DNA of 64,000 nucleotides from an uncultured Bacteroides sp. (GTDB lineage Bacteria > Bacteroidota > Bacteroidia > Bacteroidales > Bacteroidaceae). Under the pieces are notes generated by a model that saw nothing but the letters and a program-made list of their open reading frames with translations, was not told the DNA's origin and did not search any database. Position 1 is the first letter of the stretch; each line of letters opens with the position of its first letter. Positions 19,600 through 28,265 of this stretch are shown here, one piece after another. The stretch spans positions 1 through 64,000 of the forward strand of contig CAMWGU010000003.1 in NCBI GenBank assembly GCA_947173895.1. The letters run 5' to 3'. The translations under genes were made by a program, and so were the position numbers.

Positions 19600-20308
19600 C
19601 AGAAACTGGCAGCAACGTACGGAACTGTTGCTGGGAAAAGAAAAAACCGAACGCTTGCGTCGTGCCCATGTGCTGGTGGTAGGCTTGGGGGGAGTGGGGG
19701 CGTATGCCGCCGAGATGATTTGCCGTGCCGGAGTAGGGCGCATGACTCTTGTCGATGCCGACAGGGTTCAGCCCAGTAATATCAACCGTCAGCTTCCGGC
19801 GCTTCACACTACGGTGGGACGTCCGAAGGCCGAAGTGTTAGCCGAACGCTTCCGCGACATCAATCCCACTGTGAATGTGGAGGTGCTGGCGGAATATTTG
19901 AAAGACGAGCGCATTCCGGAACTGTTGGACAGCGCGCATTTTGATTTTGTAGTGGATGCCATTGATACGGTGGCGCCCAAGTGTTACCTTATATATAATG
20001 CGCTTCAGCGCAGGTTGCCGATTGTAAGCAGTATGGGTGCCGGCGCTAAATGTGATATCACTCAGATCCGGTTTGCCGATTTGTGGGACACATACCATTG
20101 CGGACTGAGCAAAGTTGTGCGCAAACGTCTTCAGAAGATGGGGATGAAGCGGAAACTTCCCGTTGTGTTCAGCACGGAACAGGCCAATCAGGATGCAGTG
20201 ATAGAGGTGGACAACGAACAGAACAAGAAGTCGACTGCCGGCACCGTGAGCTATATGCCGGCGGTGTTTGGTTGTTATCTGGCAGAGTATGTGATAAGAA
20301 AGATTTGA
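19586..20308 (+). CDS. tcdA: tRNA threonylcarbamoyladenosine dehydratase (E1-like)
   Basis: [45 protein letters not shown]; 14-bp overlap with the antiporter. Confidence 0.9.
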   Translation: MNETDRNWQQRTELLLGKEKTERLRRAHVLVVGLGGVGAYAAEMICRAGVGRMTLVDADRVQPSNINRQLPALHTTVGRPKAEVLAERFRDINPTVNVEVLAEYLKDERIPELLDSAHFDFVVDAIDTVAPKCYLIYNALQRRLPIVSSMGAGAKCDITQIRFADLWDTYHCGLSKVVRKRLQKMGMKRKLPVVFSTEQANQDAVIEVDNEQNKKSTAGTVSYMPAVFGCYLAEYVIRKI

Positions 20309-20330
20309 TTATGACAGAGGGGAATGGATT

Positions 20331-20987
20331 ATGATAGAATTGCAAGGGATTACAAAAAGTTTTGGGGCGTTGCAGGTGCTGAAAGGCATTGACCTGACGA
20401 TAGAAAAAGGAGAGGTGGTGAGTATTGTGGGACCCAGCGGGGCCGGAAAAACTACATTGTTACAGATTATGGGCACACTGGACAAGGCGGATGCGGGAAC
20501 CATTGTGCTGGATGGAACGGAAGTTCACCGTCTGAAAGAGAAGGAACTGTCGGCTTTCCGCAACCGGCAGATTGGTTTTGTATTTCAGTTTCATCAGTTG
20601 CTTCCCGAATTTACGGCATTGGAAAATGTGATGATTCCTGCGTTGATAGCAGGCATTTCTTCTTCTGAAGCCATGCGGAAGGCCCAAGAAGCATTGACCC
20701 TTTTGGGATTGTCAGGACGTGCCTCGCATAAGCCGGCCGAACTGTCGGGAGGAGAAAAGCAGCGTGTGGCGGTGGCACGTGCGCTGATAAACAATCCGTC
20801 GGTGATCCTTGCAGACGAACCATCGGGTAGTCTGGATACCCGCAACAAGGAGGAGCTGCATCAATTGTTTTTCGACCTGAGGGACAAGCTGGGGCAGACT
20901 TTTGTCATTGTCACTCACGATGAGGGCTTGGCCCGTTTGACAGACCGGACCATCCATATGGTGGATGGCAGGATTTCTTTGCAATGA
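20331..20987 (+). CDS. ABC transporter ATP-binding protein (LolD-like)
   Basis: GPSGAGKTT Walker [16 protein letters not shown] signature, [12 protein letters not shown] Walker B. Confidence 0.93.
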   Translation: MIELQGITKSFGALQVLKGIDLTIEKGEVVSIVGPSGAGKTTLLQIMGTLDKADAGTIVLDGTEVHRLKEKELSAFRNRQIGFVFQFHQLLPEFTALENVMIPALIAGISSSEAMRKAQEALTLLGLSGRASHKPAELSGGEKQRVAVARALINNPSVILADEPSGSLDTRNKEELHQLFFDLRDKLGQTFVIVTHDEGLARLTDRTIHMVDGRISLQ

Positions 20988-21027
20988 ACTGCTGCCTCCC
21001 GAAAAGAGGGAAAAGAAGAAAAGCTTC

Positions 21028-21084
21028 CTCATCTGCATTTTTCGTTTCAGAAAGGCCGGTTGCTGTAACCGGAATGCAGATGAG
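21028..21084. terminator. Nested bidirectional hairpin between convergent genes
   Basis: ctcatctgcatt (21028-21039) / aatgcagatgag (21073-21084) perfect 12-bp arms enclosing ccggtt-gctgt-aaccgg. Confidence 0.7.
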
Positions 21085-21107
21085 AAAGTTCGGGTAGGAC
21101 AAGTAGC

Positions 21108-22502
21108 TTATACTTTTTCGGGGAAAGCGGCTTTCAGGATTTCAAACGCCCGGGCATAGTCTTTTTCAAAGACTGTCACCTTTATCTCCATTCCCGAAAG
21201 GTATGACATCACTTGTGCTGTGTATTCTCCTTGCAGCATGCATTCGATGCCTTCGTTTTTCAGCAGGTCCTGCAACATGTGTGCGCGGACATCGCTTTTG
21301 AATGAGGCGAGCACCACGGTCTTCATACCGTTTTCTTCAGCTGGGGTGGACGGCTGGATGGATTTGCAGTTTTGCAGAATCCGGCGTGCCACTTCTCCGG
21401 TCACATCGCCGTCTTCGCCAAAAGCCACGCCTCGTTCTTCGAAGCGGCGTGCTATTTCTTCGATGGTGTCGTCGCCTATTCCGGCTTCATCCAGGCGGGT
21501 CTTCAGCCCTAGGCTTTTGAAGAATTCTTCTGTCTTTTCGATGGTTAGTGCCAGGCGTACGCTGGGAACTCCGGACGTGACTCCCCATATCCGCTCGCCA
21601 TATTGCAATATTTTGTCACGTTTCTTGTCGGCCAGGGTGCGCAGGGTTCCCGGAAAGACGATGGCCAGGGTTTGGCCGTGTGTCATGCCGTGCAGTGCAG
21701 TCAGTTCGTGGCCTATCATGTGGGTGGCCCAGTCTTCGGACACTCCCATGGCGATAAAACCGTTCAGTGCCATGGTGGCCGACATCATGAACTCGCTCAT
21801 CAGTCGGTAATTCTGCTTGTTTTCCTTTATTTGCGGAGCTATTTGTACTAGGGTACGCAGAATGCTTTCGCTCCATCTGTCCATCAGGTCGGACTCGTTG
21901 GTTTTCGTCATATATTGTTCCATGACGTGTACAAAGGTGTCGGCCAGTCCGCAAGCTATCTGAAAGTCGGGTAATGAGAAAGTGATGGTCGGATCCAGAA
22001 TGGAGAATACGGGATGCTGTGAGAAGAAAGGATATTTTTCGTGTGTCTCGCGGCAAGAAATGACGGCTCCGTTGTTCATTTCCGATCCGGTGGCAGGGAT
22101 GGTCAGTACGGTTCCCAAGGGGATGGTGTCTTGTGCGCTTCCTTTTTTCACCAAATCCCAAGCGTCTCCGTTGTAGCAGATGCCTGCAGCAATCAGCTTG
22201 GTGCCGTCAATGACCGATCCTCCGCCTACTGCCAACAGGAAATCGATGTTTTTCTCTTTTCCCTGTTCAATTGCTTTCTTCAGGGTGGATATGTCGGGGT
22301 TTGATTCTATTCCCCAAAACTCTGTGTAGTCACGTCCTTCAAGTGCCTTTGTCACTTGTTCGTATACTCCGTTTGTCTTTACGCTTCCTCCGCCGAAAGT
22401 GACCATGATTCGTTTGTCTGCCGGTATTTGTACGGGCAGTTGGGCTATCATCCCTTCGCCGAAAAGGAGTCGTGTGGGATTGTAAAAGATAAAATTATTC
22501 AT
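21108..22502 (-). CDS. Iron-containing alcohol (butanol) dehydrogenase with C-terminal DUF2007-like domain
   Basis: FGGGSVKTNGVYEQV, LAVGGGSVIDGTKLIA, TIPATGSEMNNGAV, IGHELTALHGMTHGQTLAI; C-terminal ~70 aa MKTVVLASFKSDVRAHMLQDLLKNEGIECMLQGEY...YARAFEILKAAF. Confidence 0.9.
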   Translation of the reverse strand: MNNFIFYNPTRLLFGEGMIAQLPVQIPADKRIMVTFGGGSVKTNGVYEQVTKALEGRDYTEFWGIESNPDISTLKKAIEQGKEKNIDFLLAVGGGSVIDGTKLIAAGICYNGDAWDLVKKGSAQDTIPLGTVLTIPATGSEMNNGAVISCRETHEKYPFFSQHPVFSILDPTITFSLPDFQIACGLADTFVHVMEQYMTKTNESDLMDRWSESILRTLVQIAPQIKENKQNYRLMSEFMMSATMALNGFIAMGVSEDWATHMIGHELTALHGMTHGQTLAIVFPGTLRTLADKKRDKILQYGERIWGVTSGVPSVRLALTIEKTEEFFKSLGLKTRLDEAGIGDDTIEEIARRFEERGVAFGEDGDVTGEVARRILQNCKSIQPSTPAEENGMKTVVLASFKSDVRAHMLQDLLKNEGIECMLQGEYTAQVMSYLSGMEIKVTVFEKDYARAFEILKAAFPEKV

Positions 22503-22554
22503 AACTAATTGTTTTTTTCTTTATTAAGAGTGAGTAAAGATAGTGCTTTTTCTC

Positions 22555-22562
22555 TATCTTTG
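22555..22562 (+). promoter_or_regulatory. -7 box (TATCTTTG) for S1-domain protein
   Basis: TAnnTTTG 16 bp upstream of ATG; overlaps the inverted repeat aaagatag...ctatcttt. Confidence 0.55.
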
Positions 22563-22578
22563 AGAAAAAATTTAGCTA

Positions 22579-23412
22579 ATGAACGTAAAACTGGGAAAAT
22601 ACAATCAATTGGAGGTTGTGAAGGAAGTAGATTTTGGTGTTTATTTGGATGGAGGTGATGCCGGTGAGATATTGTTGCCCTCTCGTTATGTGCCTGAAGG
22701 ATGTAGGCCCGGCAATGTGCTGAATGTGTTTCTTTATCTTGATAATGAGGAAAGATTGATTGCTACCACTTTGCAGCCGCTGGTACAGGTGGGTGAATTT
22801 GCTTGTTTGGAGGTGGCTTGGGTCAATGAATTCGGTGCGTTTCTGAATTGGGGATTGATGAAGGATCTTTTTGTTCCTTTTCGCGAACAGAAGATGAAGA
22901 TGCAGAAAGGGCGCAAATATATAATACACGCACACGTGGATGAGGAAAGCTATCGGATCATGGCATCGGCCAAAGTGGAGCGCTATCTTTCTAAAGAGCG
23001 TCCGGACTATCAGCCGGGACAGGAAGTGGATATCTTGATTTGGCAGAAAACGGATCTGGGATTTAAGGTCATTGTCGATAATCGGTTCGGGGGGCTGCTT
23101 TATGACAACGAGATATTCCAGCACCTTGAAACCGGTATGCAGTTGAGGGCGTATATAAAGCAGGTACGCGGAGATGGCAAGATTGACGTGGCTTTGCAGA
23201 AACCGGGTGCGAAAAAGGTAGATGATTTTTCGGAAGTGCTGTTGCAATATATAAAGGAGCACGGCGGATTCACTTCGCTGAATGATAAAAGTGCCGCCGA
23301 GGAAATTTATGAGGCATTTGGTGTCAGTAAGAAAACCTTCAAGAAGGCGATAGGCGATTTGTATAAGAAGCGTATGGTCGTGTTGGAGGATGGGGGGATA
23401 CGCCTTGTGTAG
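22579..23412 (+). CDS. S1 RNA-binding domain protein, CvfB/YitL-like
   Basis: GVYLDGGDAGEILLPSRYVPEG, GAFLNWGLMKDLFVPFREQ, GGFTSLNDKSAAEEIYEAFGVSKKTFKKAIGDLYKK. Confidence 0.9.
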   Translation: MNVKLGKYNQLEVVKEVDFGVYLDGGDAGEILLPSRYVPEGCRPGNVLNVFLYLDNEERLIATTLQPLVQVGEFACLEVAWVNEFGAFLNWGLMKDLFVPFREQKMKMQKGRKYIIHAHVDEESYRIMASAKVERYLSKERPDYQPGQEVDILIWQKTDLGFKVIVDNRFGGLLYDNEIFQHLETGMQLRAYIKQVRGDGKIDVALQKPGAKKVDDFSEVLLQYIKEHGGFTSLNDKSAAEEIYEAFGVSKKTFKKAIGDLYKKRMVVLEDGGIRLV

Positions 23413-23469
23413 AGGGGGATTCTCCTATGGAATATAGGAAAAGCCCTATGAACTTATGGGGAAAATCAA

Positions 23470-23500
23470 TTGTAGGGGAAAGTGATTTCCCCTATTTTTG
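23470..23500 (+). promoter_or_regulatory. Promoter TTG-N20-TATTTTTG
   Basis: TTG 23470-23472, 20-nt spacer, TATTTTTG 23493-23500. Confidence 0.7.
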
Positions 23501-23543
23501 CAACATAGAACTAATGAACTGATAAACTAAAAACGTAACAGCT

Positions 23544-24422
23544 ATGAAAAGATGGACTACTTTACTGATGATGGTTTGTATGCTGGGCGTCACCGTTCCT
23601 GCAATGGCGACCATGAGTATAAGCAAGATGAGACAAAATACTCGTTTCCTTACCGACCGGATGGCATACGAGTTGAAACTCAGCCCTCGGCAGTATAATG
23701 ATGTGTACGAAGTGAATTATGATTTTATCAATAATGTGCGCTATCTGATGGATGATGTGGTAAGGGGGTATGATTATGCTTTGGAACGGTATTATGATTT
23801 CCTGGATGTACGCAATGATGATTTGCGCTGGATACTTTCCGGTGCACAGTATCGTCGCTTTATGGGGGCTGAACATTTCTATCGTCCTATTTATGCGCAT
23901 GAGAATAAATGGAACTTCCGTATTTATCTAGTATATAATAATGTGAATTTCTTCTATTATGGCAAACCGCATCATTACACTACTTATTGTGGGGGGCATT
24001 ATCGCACTCATTTCAATAATGTGAGTTATTATAAAACCCATTGTCGCGACCATTATCGTCATGATGTATACAACGGGCATTTTCGTATCCGCCACGACAA
24101 AATGACATACGATACGCATCGTCGTCGGGATTTCAATGTGGCTGTCCGTTCTTTTTCAAAAGATCAGCGCCGTCCGTCCGCTCCACAGGCAAGGCCGGAC
24201 AGACCAAAGAGGGATTATAACAATAAGCCTGACGGACGCCCTTCACGGCGTGAACAAAACTCACAGATTGATAAAAAACGTCGTGAAAATAAGCGTACGG
24301 CTCCGTCTGGAAGCAATGTGAAAAGAGAGGATAGTAAGAAAGAAAAGAACTCAAACCGATCAAGAGAAAGAAGTGGAAGTAATTCTAATGAAAGATGTGC
24401 TACCCGTGTGCGCACTGTATAG
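23544..24422 (+). CDS. Secreted hypothetical protein; LTxxQ-like helix, His/Tyr-rich middle, basic low-complexity tail
   Basis: Signal peptide MKRWTTLLMMVCMLGVTVPAMA; LKLSPRQYNDVYEVN; good upstream promoter. Confidence 0.8.
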   Translation: MKRWTTLLMMVCMLGVTVPAMATMSISKMRQNTRFLTDRMAYELKLSPRQYNDVYEVNYDFINNVRYLMDDVVRGYDYALERYYDFLDVRNDDLRWILSGAQYRRFMGAEHFYRPIYAHENKWNFRIYLVYNNVNFFYYGKPHHYTTYCGGHYRTHFNNVSYYKTHCRDHYRHDVYNGHFRIRHDKMTYDTHRRRDFNVAVRSFSKDQRRPSAPQARPDRPKRDYNNKPDGRPSRREQNSQIDKKRRENKRTAPSGSNVKREDSKKEKNSNRSRERSGSNSNERCATRVRTV

Positions 24423-24466
24423 TCTTTGAAATTTTCGGTTGATAATATTGCGTCAGTCCGATACAG

Positions 24467-24976
24467 TCATCCTTTCATTGGCTGCCGAAACGCCCTGTTG
24501 ATGGGAGAGTCGGCTGTGAAAGGACATTCCGTAGGCTCCCTTCATCCTCCTTTCATTCACGAAAAAAGCAGGAGGCACGAAAACCGCAGAAGGTAGATGT
24601 GAAAGGACTTGTACTGTGTGGCTGAAAGGAGCGTGAGGGGATGCCCTGTCATTTCAAACCTACTGATTAATAGAATGTTTTGCTAAAAATGAAAGGATGA
24701 AGGGGAAAAGGGAAGAAGCAACTTGATGAGAGGGGGAGGTCCTTTGCACGTACGTACGTGTGATCCCTCGCGACCGTATGTGTAAGCCTGCACGTACGTA
24801 TGTATAAGCCCACACATACGTACGTGTTTTTACGTCAAGGCGGAATGTGTTGTGGCGCACAGACCAAGCCTGTGCAGTGACCAAGCCGGGCTTGTACGGC
24901 GAACAGGGCATGCTTGTGCAGTGAACAAGCCTGCTATGTTCCGATGCACAAGCCTGCCCTGTTCCGTGATTTTTCT
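24467..24976. repeat. ~510-bp compound intergenic repeat, copy A
   Basis: Clearly alignable by eye to 41397-41906 (e.g. gaggggatgccctgtcattt, gcaggcggaatgtgttg.ggcgcacagaccaag region). Confidence 0.85.
24747..24826. repeat. 80-bp 4x22-bp palindromic-core module, locus A
   Basis: Units 24749-24770, 24771-24792, 24793-24814, 24815-; outer arms cacgtacgtacgtgtg / cacacatacgtacgtg. Confidence 0.9.
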
Positions 24977-25149
24977 GCGTTGATATACCATGATGCTTTG
25001 TGCCAAAGATGTCAATTTGTTTGCCGAAGAATTGATTCGTTTGTCGCCTTTCCCTTTTGACAAACGGTTTATAAAATATTCCACCCGTTCGGCTGACCAT
25101 GCAACCGAGCGAGTGGAACTTGTTTGGGTAGAGATAATATTGAAGCGGC

Positions 25150-26385
25150 TTATCCTAAGAAGGAAATCAGCACACCGGCAGCTACCGCTGAACCGATGAC
25201 TCCGGAAATATTGCTTGCCATGCAATATTGAAGAACATGGTTTTTGGGATCATATTGCAATGCAATTTCATTTGCCACGCGGCTGGCCATCGGTACGGCA
25301 CTCAGACCGCATGCGCCGATCAGCGGATTGATTTTTTTCTTAGTGAACAGGTTGACTAATTTCACGAAGAATATACCGCCCGTGATTGACAGGGCAAACG
25401 CAAGAAAACCGCCGATAACGATACCGATAGTGGTCCAGTTTAAAAATGCTTCCGAGGTCATTGTGGCTCCAACGGACAATCCTAAGAAAATAGTCGCCGC
25501 ATTCATGATGCTGTTTGAAGCTGCATCAAACAGACGTGAGGTGTCGCTTCCTATTTCCTTGATTAGATTACCAAACATTAGCATACCGATCAGAGGTACT
25601 GCGCTGGGTACAAACAATGCTACCACTGTGGTTACCACGATGGGAAACACAATTTTCAGAACGCGAAGATTCTTGATCTCAGTAGTGGAAGGAAATTTTT
25701 TCTCTTGTTCCTTCATGTTGATGCTCAATTCTTTTTTCGAACACCATAATTTCACTACTAAAGGAATGATAACCGGTACTAAGGCCATATATGAATAAGC
25801 AGCGATAGCGATAGGTCCCAAAAGATGAGGGGCCAGCTTGATGGTAGTAAAAATGGCGGTGGGGCCGTCCGCACCTCCAATGATACCCAACGAGGCAGCT
25901 TCTTTGGGTGTGAATCCCATCAGGATGGCTACCAATAGTACGGTAAAGATGCCTAATTGCGCAGCGGCACCAAAGATGGATAGCCGCAGATTGCGCAACA
26001 TCGGACCGAAATCTGTCAAAGCACCCACTCCCATAAAGATGATAGGCGGTAGGAATCCGGTTTTTATCAGCATATAGTAGATGAAGTTCATCAATCCCAG
26101 GTCGTGCGCTATTTCATGCAAGGGCATTTCCCAGATGTTTTTCAGTACTCCATTTACCATGACCATGCCGTTCTCGTCGGCTTGGATCACTCCCATATCC
26201 CCTCCGGGGAAATTAGCCAGCAGTACTCCGAAAGCAATGGGAATCAGTAATAAAGGTTCGTATTTTTTTTTGATACCCAAATACAGCAGGACGAATGCGA
26301 TAGCGTACATTATCAAAAACTGCGGTTCGGCAATGATATTGCTGAAGGCAGTCATGTCATAAAGTCTTTTAAATATCTCTTCCAT
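25150..26385 (-). CDS. Na+-translocating decarboxylase beta subunit (OadB family)
   Basis: LLLIPIAFGVLLANFPGGDMG, GVGALTDFGPMLRNL, IGIIGGADGPTAIFTT, GACGLSAVPMASRVANEIA. Confidence 0.95.
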   Translation of the reverse strand: MEEIFKRLYDMTAFSNIIAEPQFLIMYAIAFVLLYLGIKKKYEPLLLIPIAFGVLLANFPGGDMGVIQADENGMVMVNGVLKNIWEMPLHEIAHDLGLMNFIYYMLIKTGFLPPIIFMGVGALTDFGPMLRNLRLSIFGAAAQLGIFTVLLVAILMGFTPKEAASLGIIGGADGPTAIFTTIKLAPHLLGPIAIAAYSYMALVPVIIPLVVKLWCSKKELSINMKEQEKKFPSTTEIKNLRVLKIVFPIVVTTVVALFVPSAVPLIGMLMFGNLIKEIGSDTSRLFDAASNSIMNAATIFLGLSVGATMTSEAFLNWTTIGIVIGGFLAFALSITGGIFFVKLVNLFTKKKINPLIGACGLSAVPMASRVANEIALQYDPKNHVLQYCMASNISGVIGSAVAAGVLISFLG

Positions 26386-28235
26386 TATACTATCTTCATT
26401 AATACGTCATCTTCCGATACAGAATCACCTGAGTTGACACAAATAGCTGTGATTGTTCCATCATATTCTGCACGGATGGCATTATATGTCTTCATTGCTT
26501 CTACATAGCAAATTACGTCTCCTTTTGCTACTTTTTCGCCTATTTTCTTGGGAGTTTCCTGTGCGTTTTTCACTAAGAAGAATTTGCCTTCCAATGGAGA
26601 AAGCACGTCTTTTCCTTCGCCTGTTGGCATAGCGGCTGGGCTGGGGGCGGTGCCGGTCAATGTGGCAGGATCTACAGCACCGTATGCTACAGTGACACGG
26701 TAGGGCTGTCCGTTTACATCGACAGTTAATACCTTGGTCTTGTTTTCGGTTTCGGCTGGAGCGTGTGCGTTTGCTTTTTCTTCACGACGCTTCTTCACAT
26801 CAGCCAGGAAGTCTTCTTTGGCTTTTCCGCTCTTGTAGGCTTCATATTGTGCCGGATGCATGGCATATTCGAACAATTCTTCGTCGTCCTGTCCTTTGTC
26901 CCATTGTTTTTCCAGCATCATCTTGCGGTATTTTTCCAACTGGTCCGGATAATTGTCTTGCGGATTTCCTTCGAAGAATTTACGTCCTTCGCGCTCTGCT
27001 TTTTCGATGATTTCAGGAGCTAGTTTACCTGGAAGCCGTCCTGCTTTTCCTAGAATCATATCCCAAATGTCGTCGGCAATCATTCCCCAACGTTCTTTGC
27101 CTTTTTCCATGGCCATCACGTTCATCATGGCTAGGTTCTTCACATACTGGCTAAAAGGAGTTACTAAAGGAGGATAACCGACACGTGGCCATACGTATGC
27201 CACTTCGTTGAATAATTTAATTAACAACTCGTCCTGAGTCATGAATGGCAGGTTGCGTTTTGCTTTATACTTATTGATGGATTCTAGATTGGTTTCCAGG
27301 TCGGCCATCAGGCTGCCCATCATTCCGCCAGGAAGTCCTGGAGCGATAAGCAAGGAATTCATCAAACGATTTTTGGGGCTTATATACAGTCCTAGGAAGT
27401 CATCCATAAATTCCTGTATCAGCGAACGTACTTTCATGTATGCTTCCATGTTGATTTCAGGTACTTTGAATCCAGCGTCCTTCAGCATGGCCTGTACGCT
27501 GATCAGGTCGGCGTGTCCGGTACCCCACGACAGCGGTTCCATACCAACATCTATATAGTCGCATCCTGCCTGGCATACTTCTAAGATAGAAGCCATATTG
27601 AATCCGGGACCTGCGTGAGAATGATATTGTATGGGGATGTTTTTGATCTTCTTAATGCCGGATACAATCTTTCCCAATGATACCGGACGTCCGATGCCGG
27701 CCATGTCTTTGATACAGATTTCATCGGCTCCGGCTTCGATGAGCTGTTTGGCCATATTGACATAGTATTCTACTGTGTGTACCGGCGAGAAAGTGATACA
27801 AAGCGAACATTGTGAAATCATTCCGGCTTCATGGGCATAGCCGATAGAGGGAATGATGTTGCGCACATCATTCAGTCCGCAGAAAGTGCGTGTGATGTCT
27901 GTTCCTTGTGCATGTTTAACTTTATAGAATAACTTGCGTACGTCTGCCGGAACGGGACTCATTCGAAGACCATTCAATGCACGATCCAGCATGTGAGTCT
28001 GTATACCTGCTTCGTGGAATGGTTTGGTCCATTCGCGTACAGCTCTATTCGGATTTTCACCAAACAATAAATTTACCTGTTCAAAACCTCCCCCATTGGT
28101 TTCCACACGGGCGAAACAGCCCATTTCAATAATAGCTGGGGCAACTTTTACCAACTGGTCTACGCGCGGCACATATTTACCTGCACTTTGCCACATATCG
28201 CGGAAAACCAGACTAAACTTTACTTCTCTTTCCAT
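26385..28235 (-). CDS. Carboxyltransferase (oxaloacetate decarboxylase alpha/PycB-like) fused to biotin carboxyl carrier domain
   Basis: CIKDMAGIG, HSHAGPGFN, C-terminal EAMKT biotinylation motif; ATG at 28235 preferred to upstream TTG. Confidence 0.92.
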   Translation of the reverse strand: MEREVKFSLVFRDMWQSAGKYVPRVDQLVKVAPAIIEMGCFARVETNGGGFEQVNLLFGENPNRAVREWTKPFHEAGIQTHMLDRALNGLRMSPVPADVRKLFYKVKHAQGTDITRTFCGLNDVRNIIPSIGYAHEAGMISQCSLCITFSPVHTVEYYVNMAKQLIEAGADEICIKDMAGIGRPVSLGKIVSGIKKIKNIPIQYHSHAGPGFNMASILEVCQAGCDYIDVGMEPLSWGTGHADLISVQAMLKDAGFKVPEINMEAYMKVRSLIQEFMDDFLGLYISPKNRLMNSLLIAPGLPGGMMGSLMADLETNLESINKYKAKRNLPFMTQDELLIKLFNEVAYVWPRVGYPPLVTPFSQYVKNLAMMNVMAMEKGKERWGMIADDIWDMILGKAGRLPGKLAPEIIEKAEREGRKFFEGNPQDNYPDQLEKYRKMMLEKQWDKGQDDEELFEYAMHPAQYEAYKSGKAKEDFLADVKKRREEKANAHAPAETENKTKVLTVDVNGQPYRVTVAYGAVDPATLTGTAPSPAAMPTGEGKDVLSPLEGKFFLVKNAQETPKKIGEKVAKGDVICYVEAMKTYNAIRAEYDGTITAICVNSGDSVSEDDVLMKIV

Positions 28236-28265
28236 TTTTTTGATCAATGTGTTTTTCTTTGTGGA

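Noticed and set aside
24749-24831. CRISPR array reading of the 22-bp periodic repeats
   Set aside because: Units abut with no unique spacers, units vary, and no cas genes are in the window
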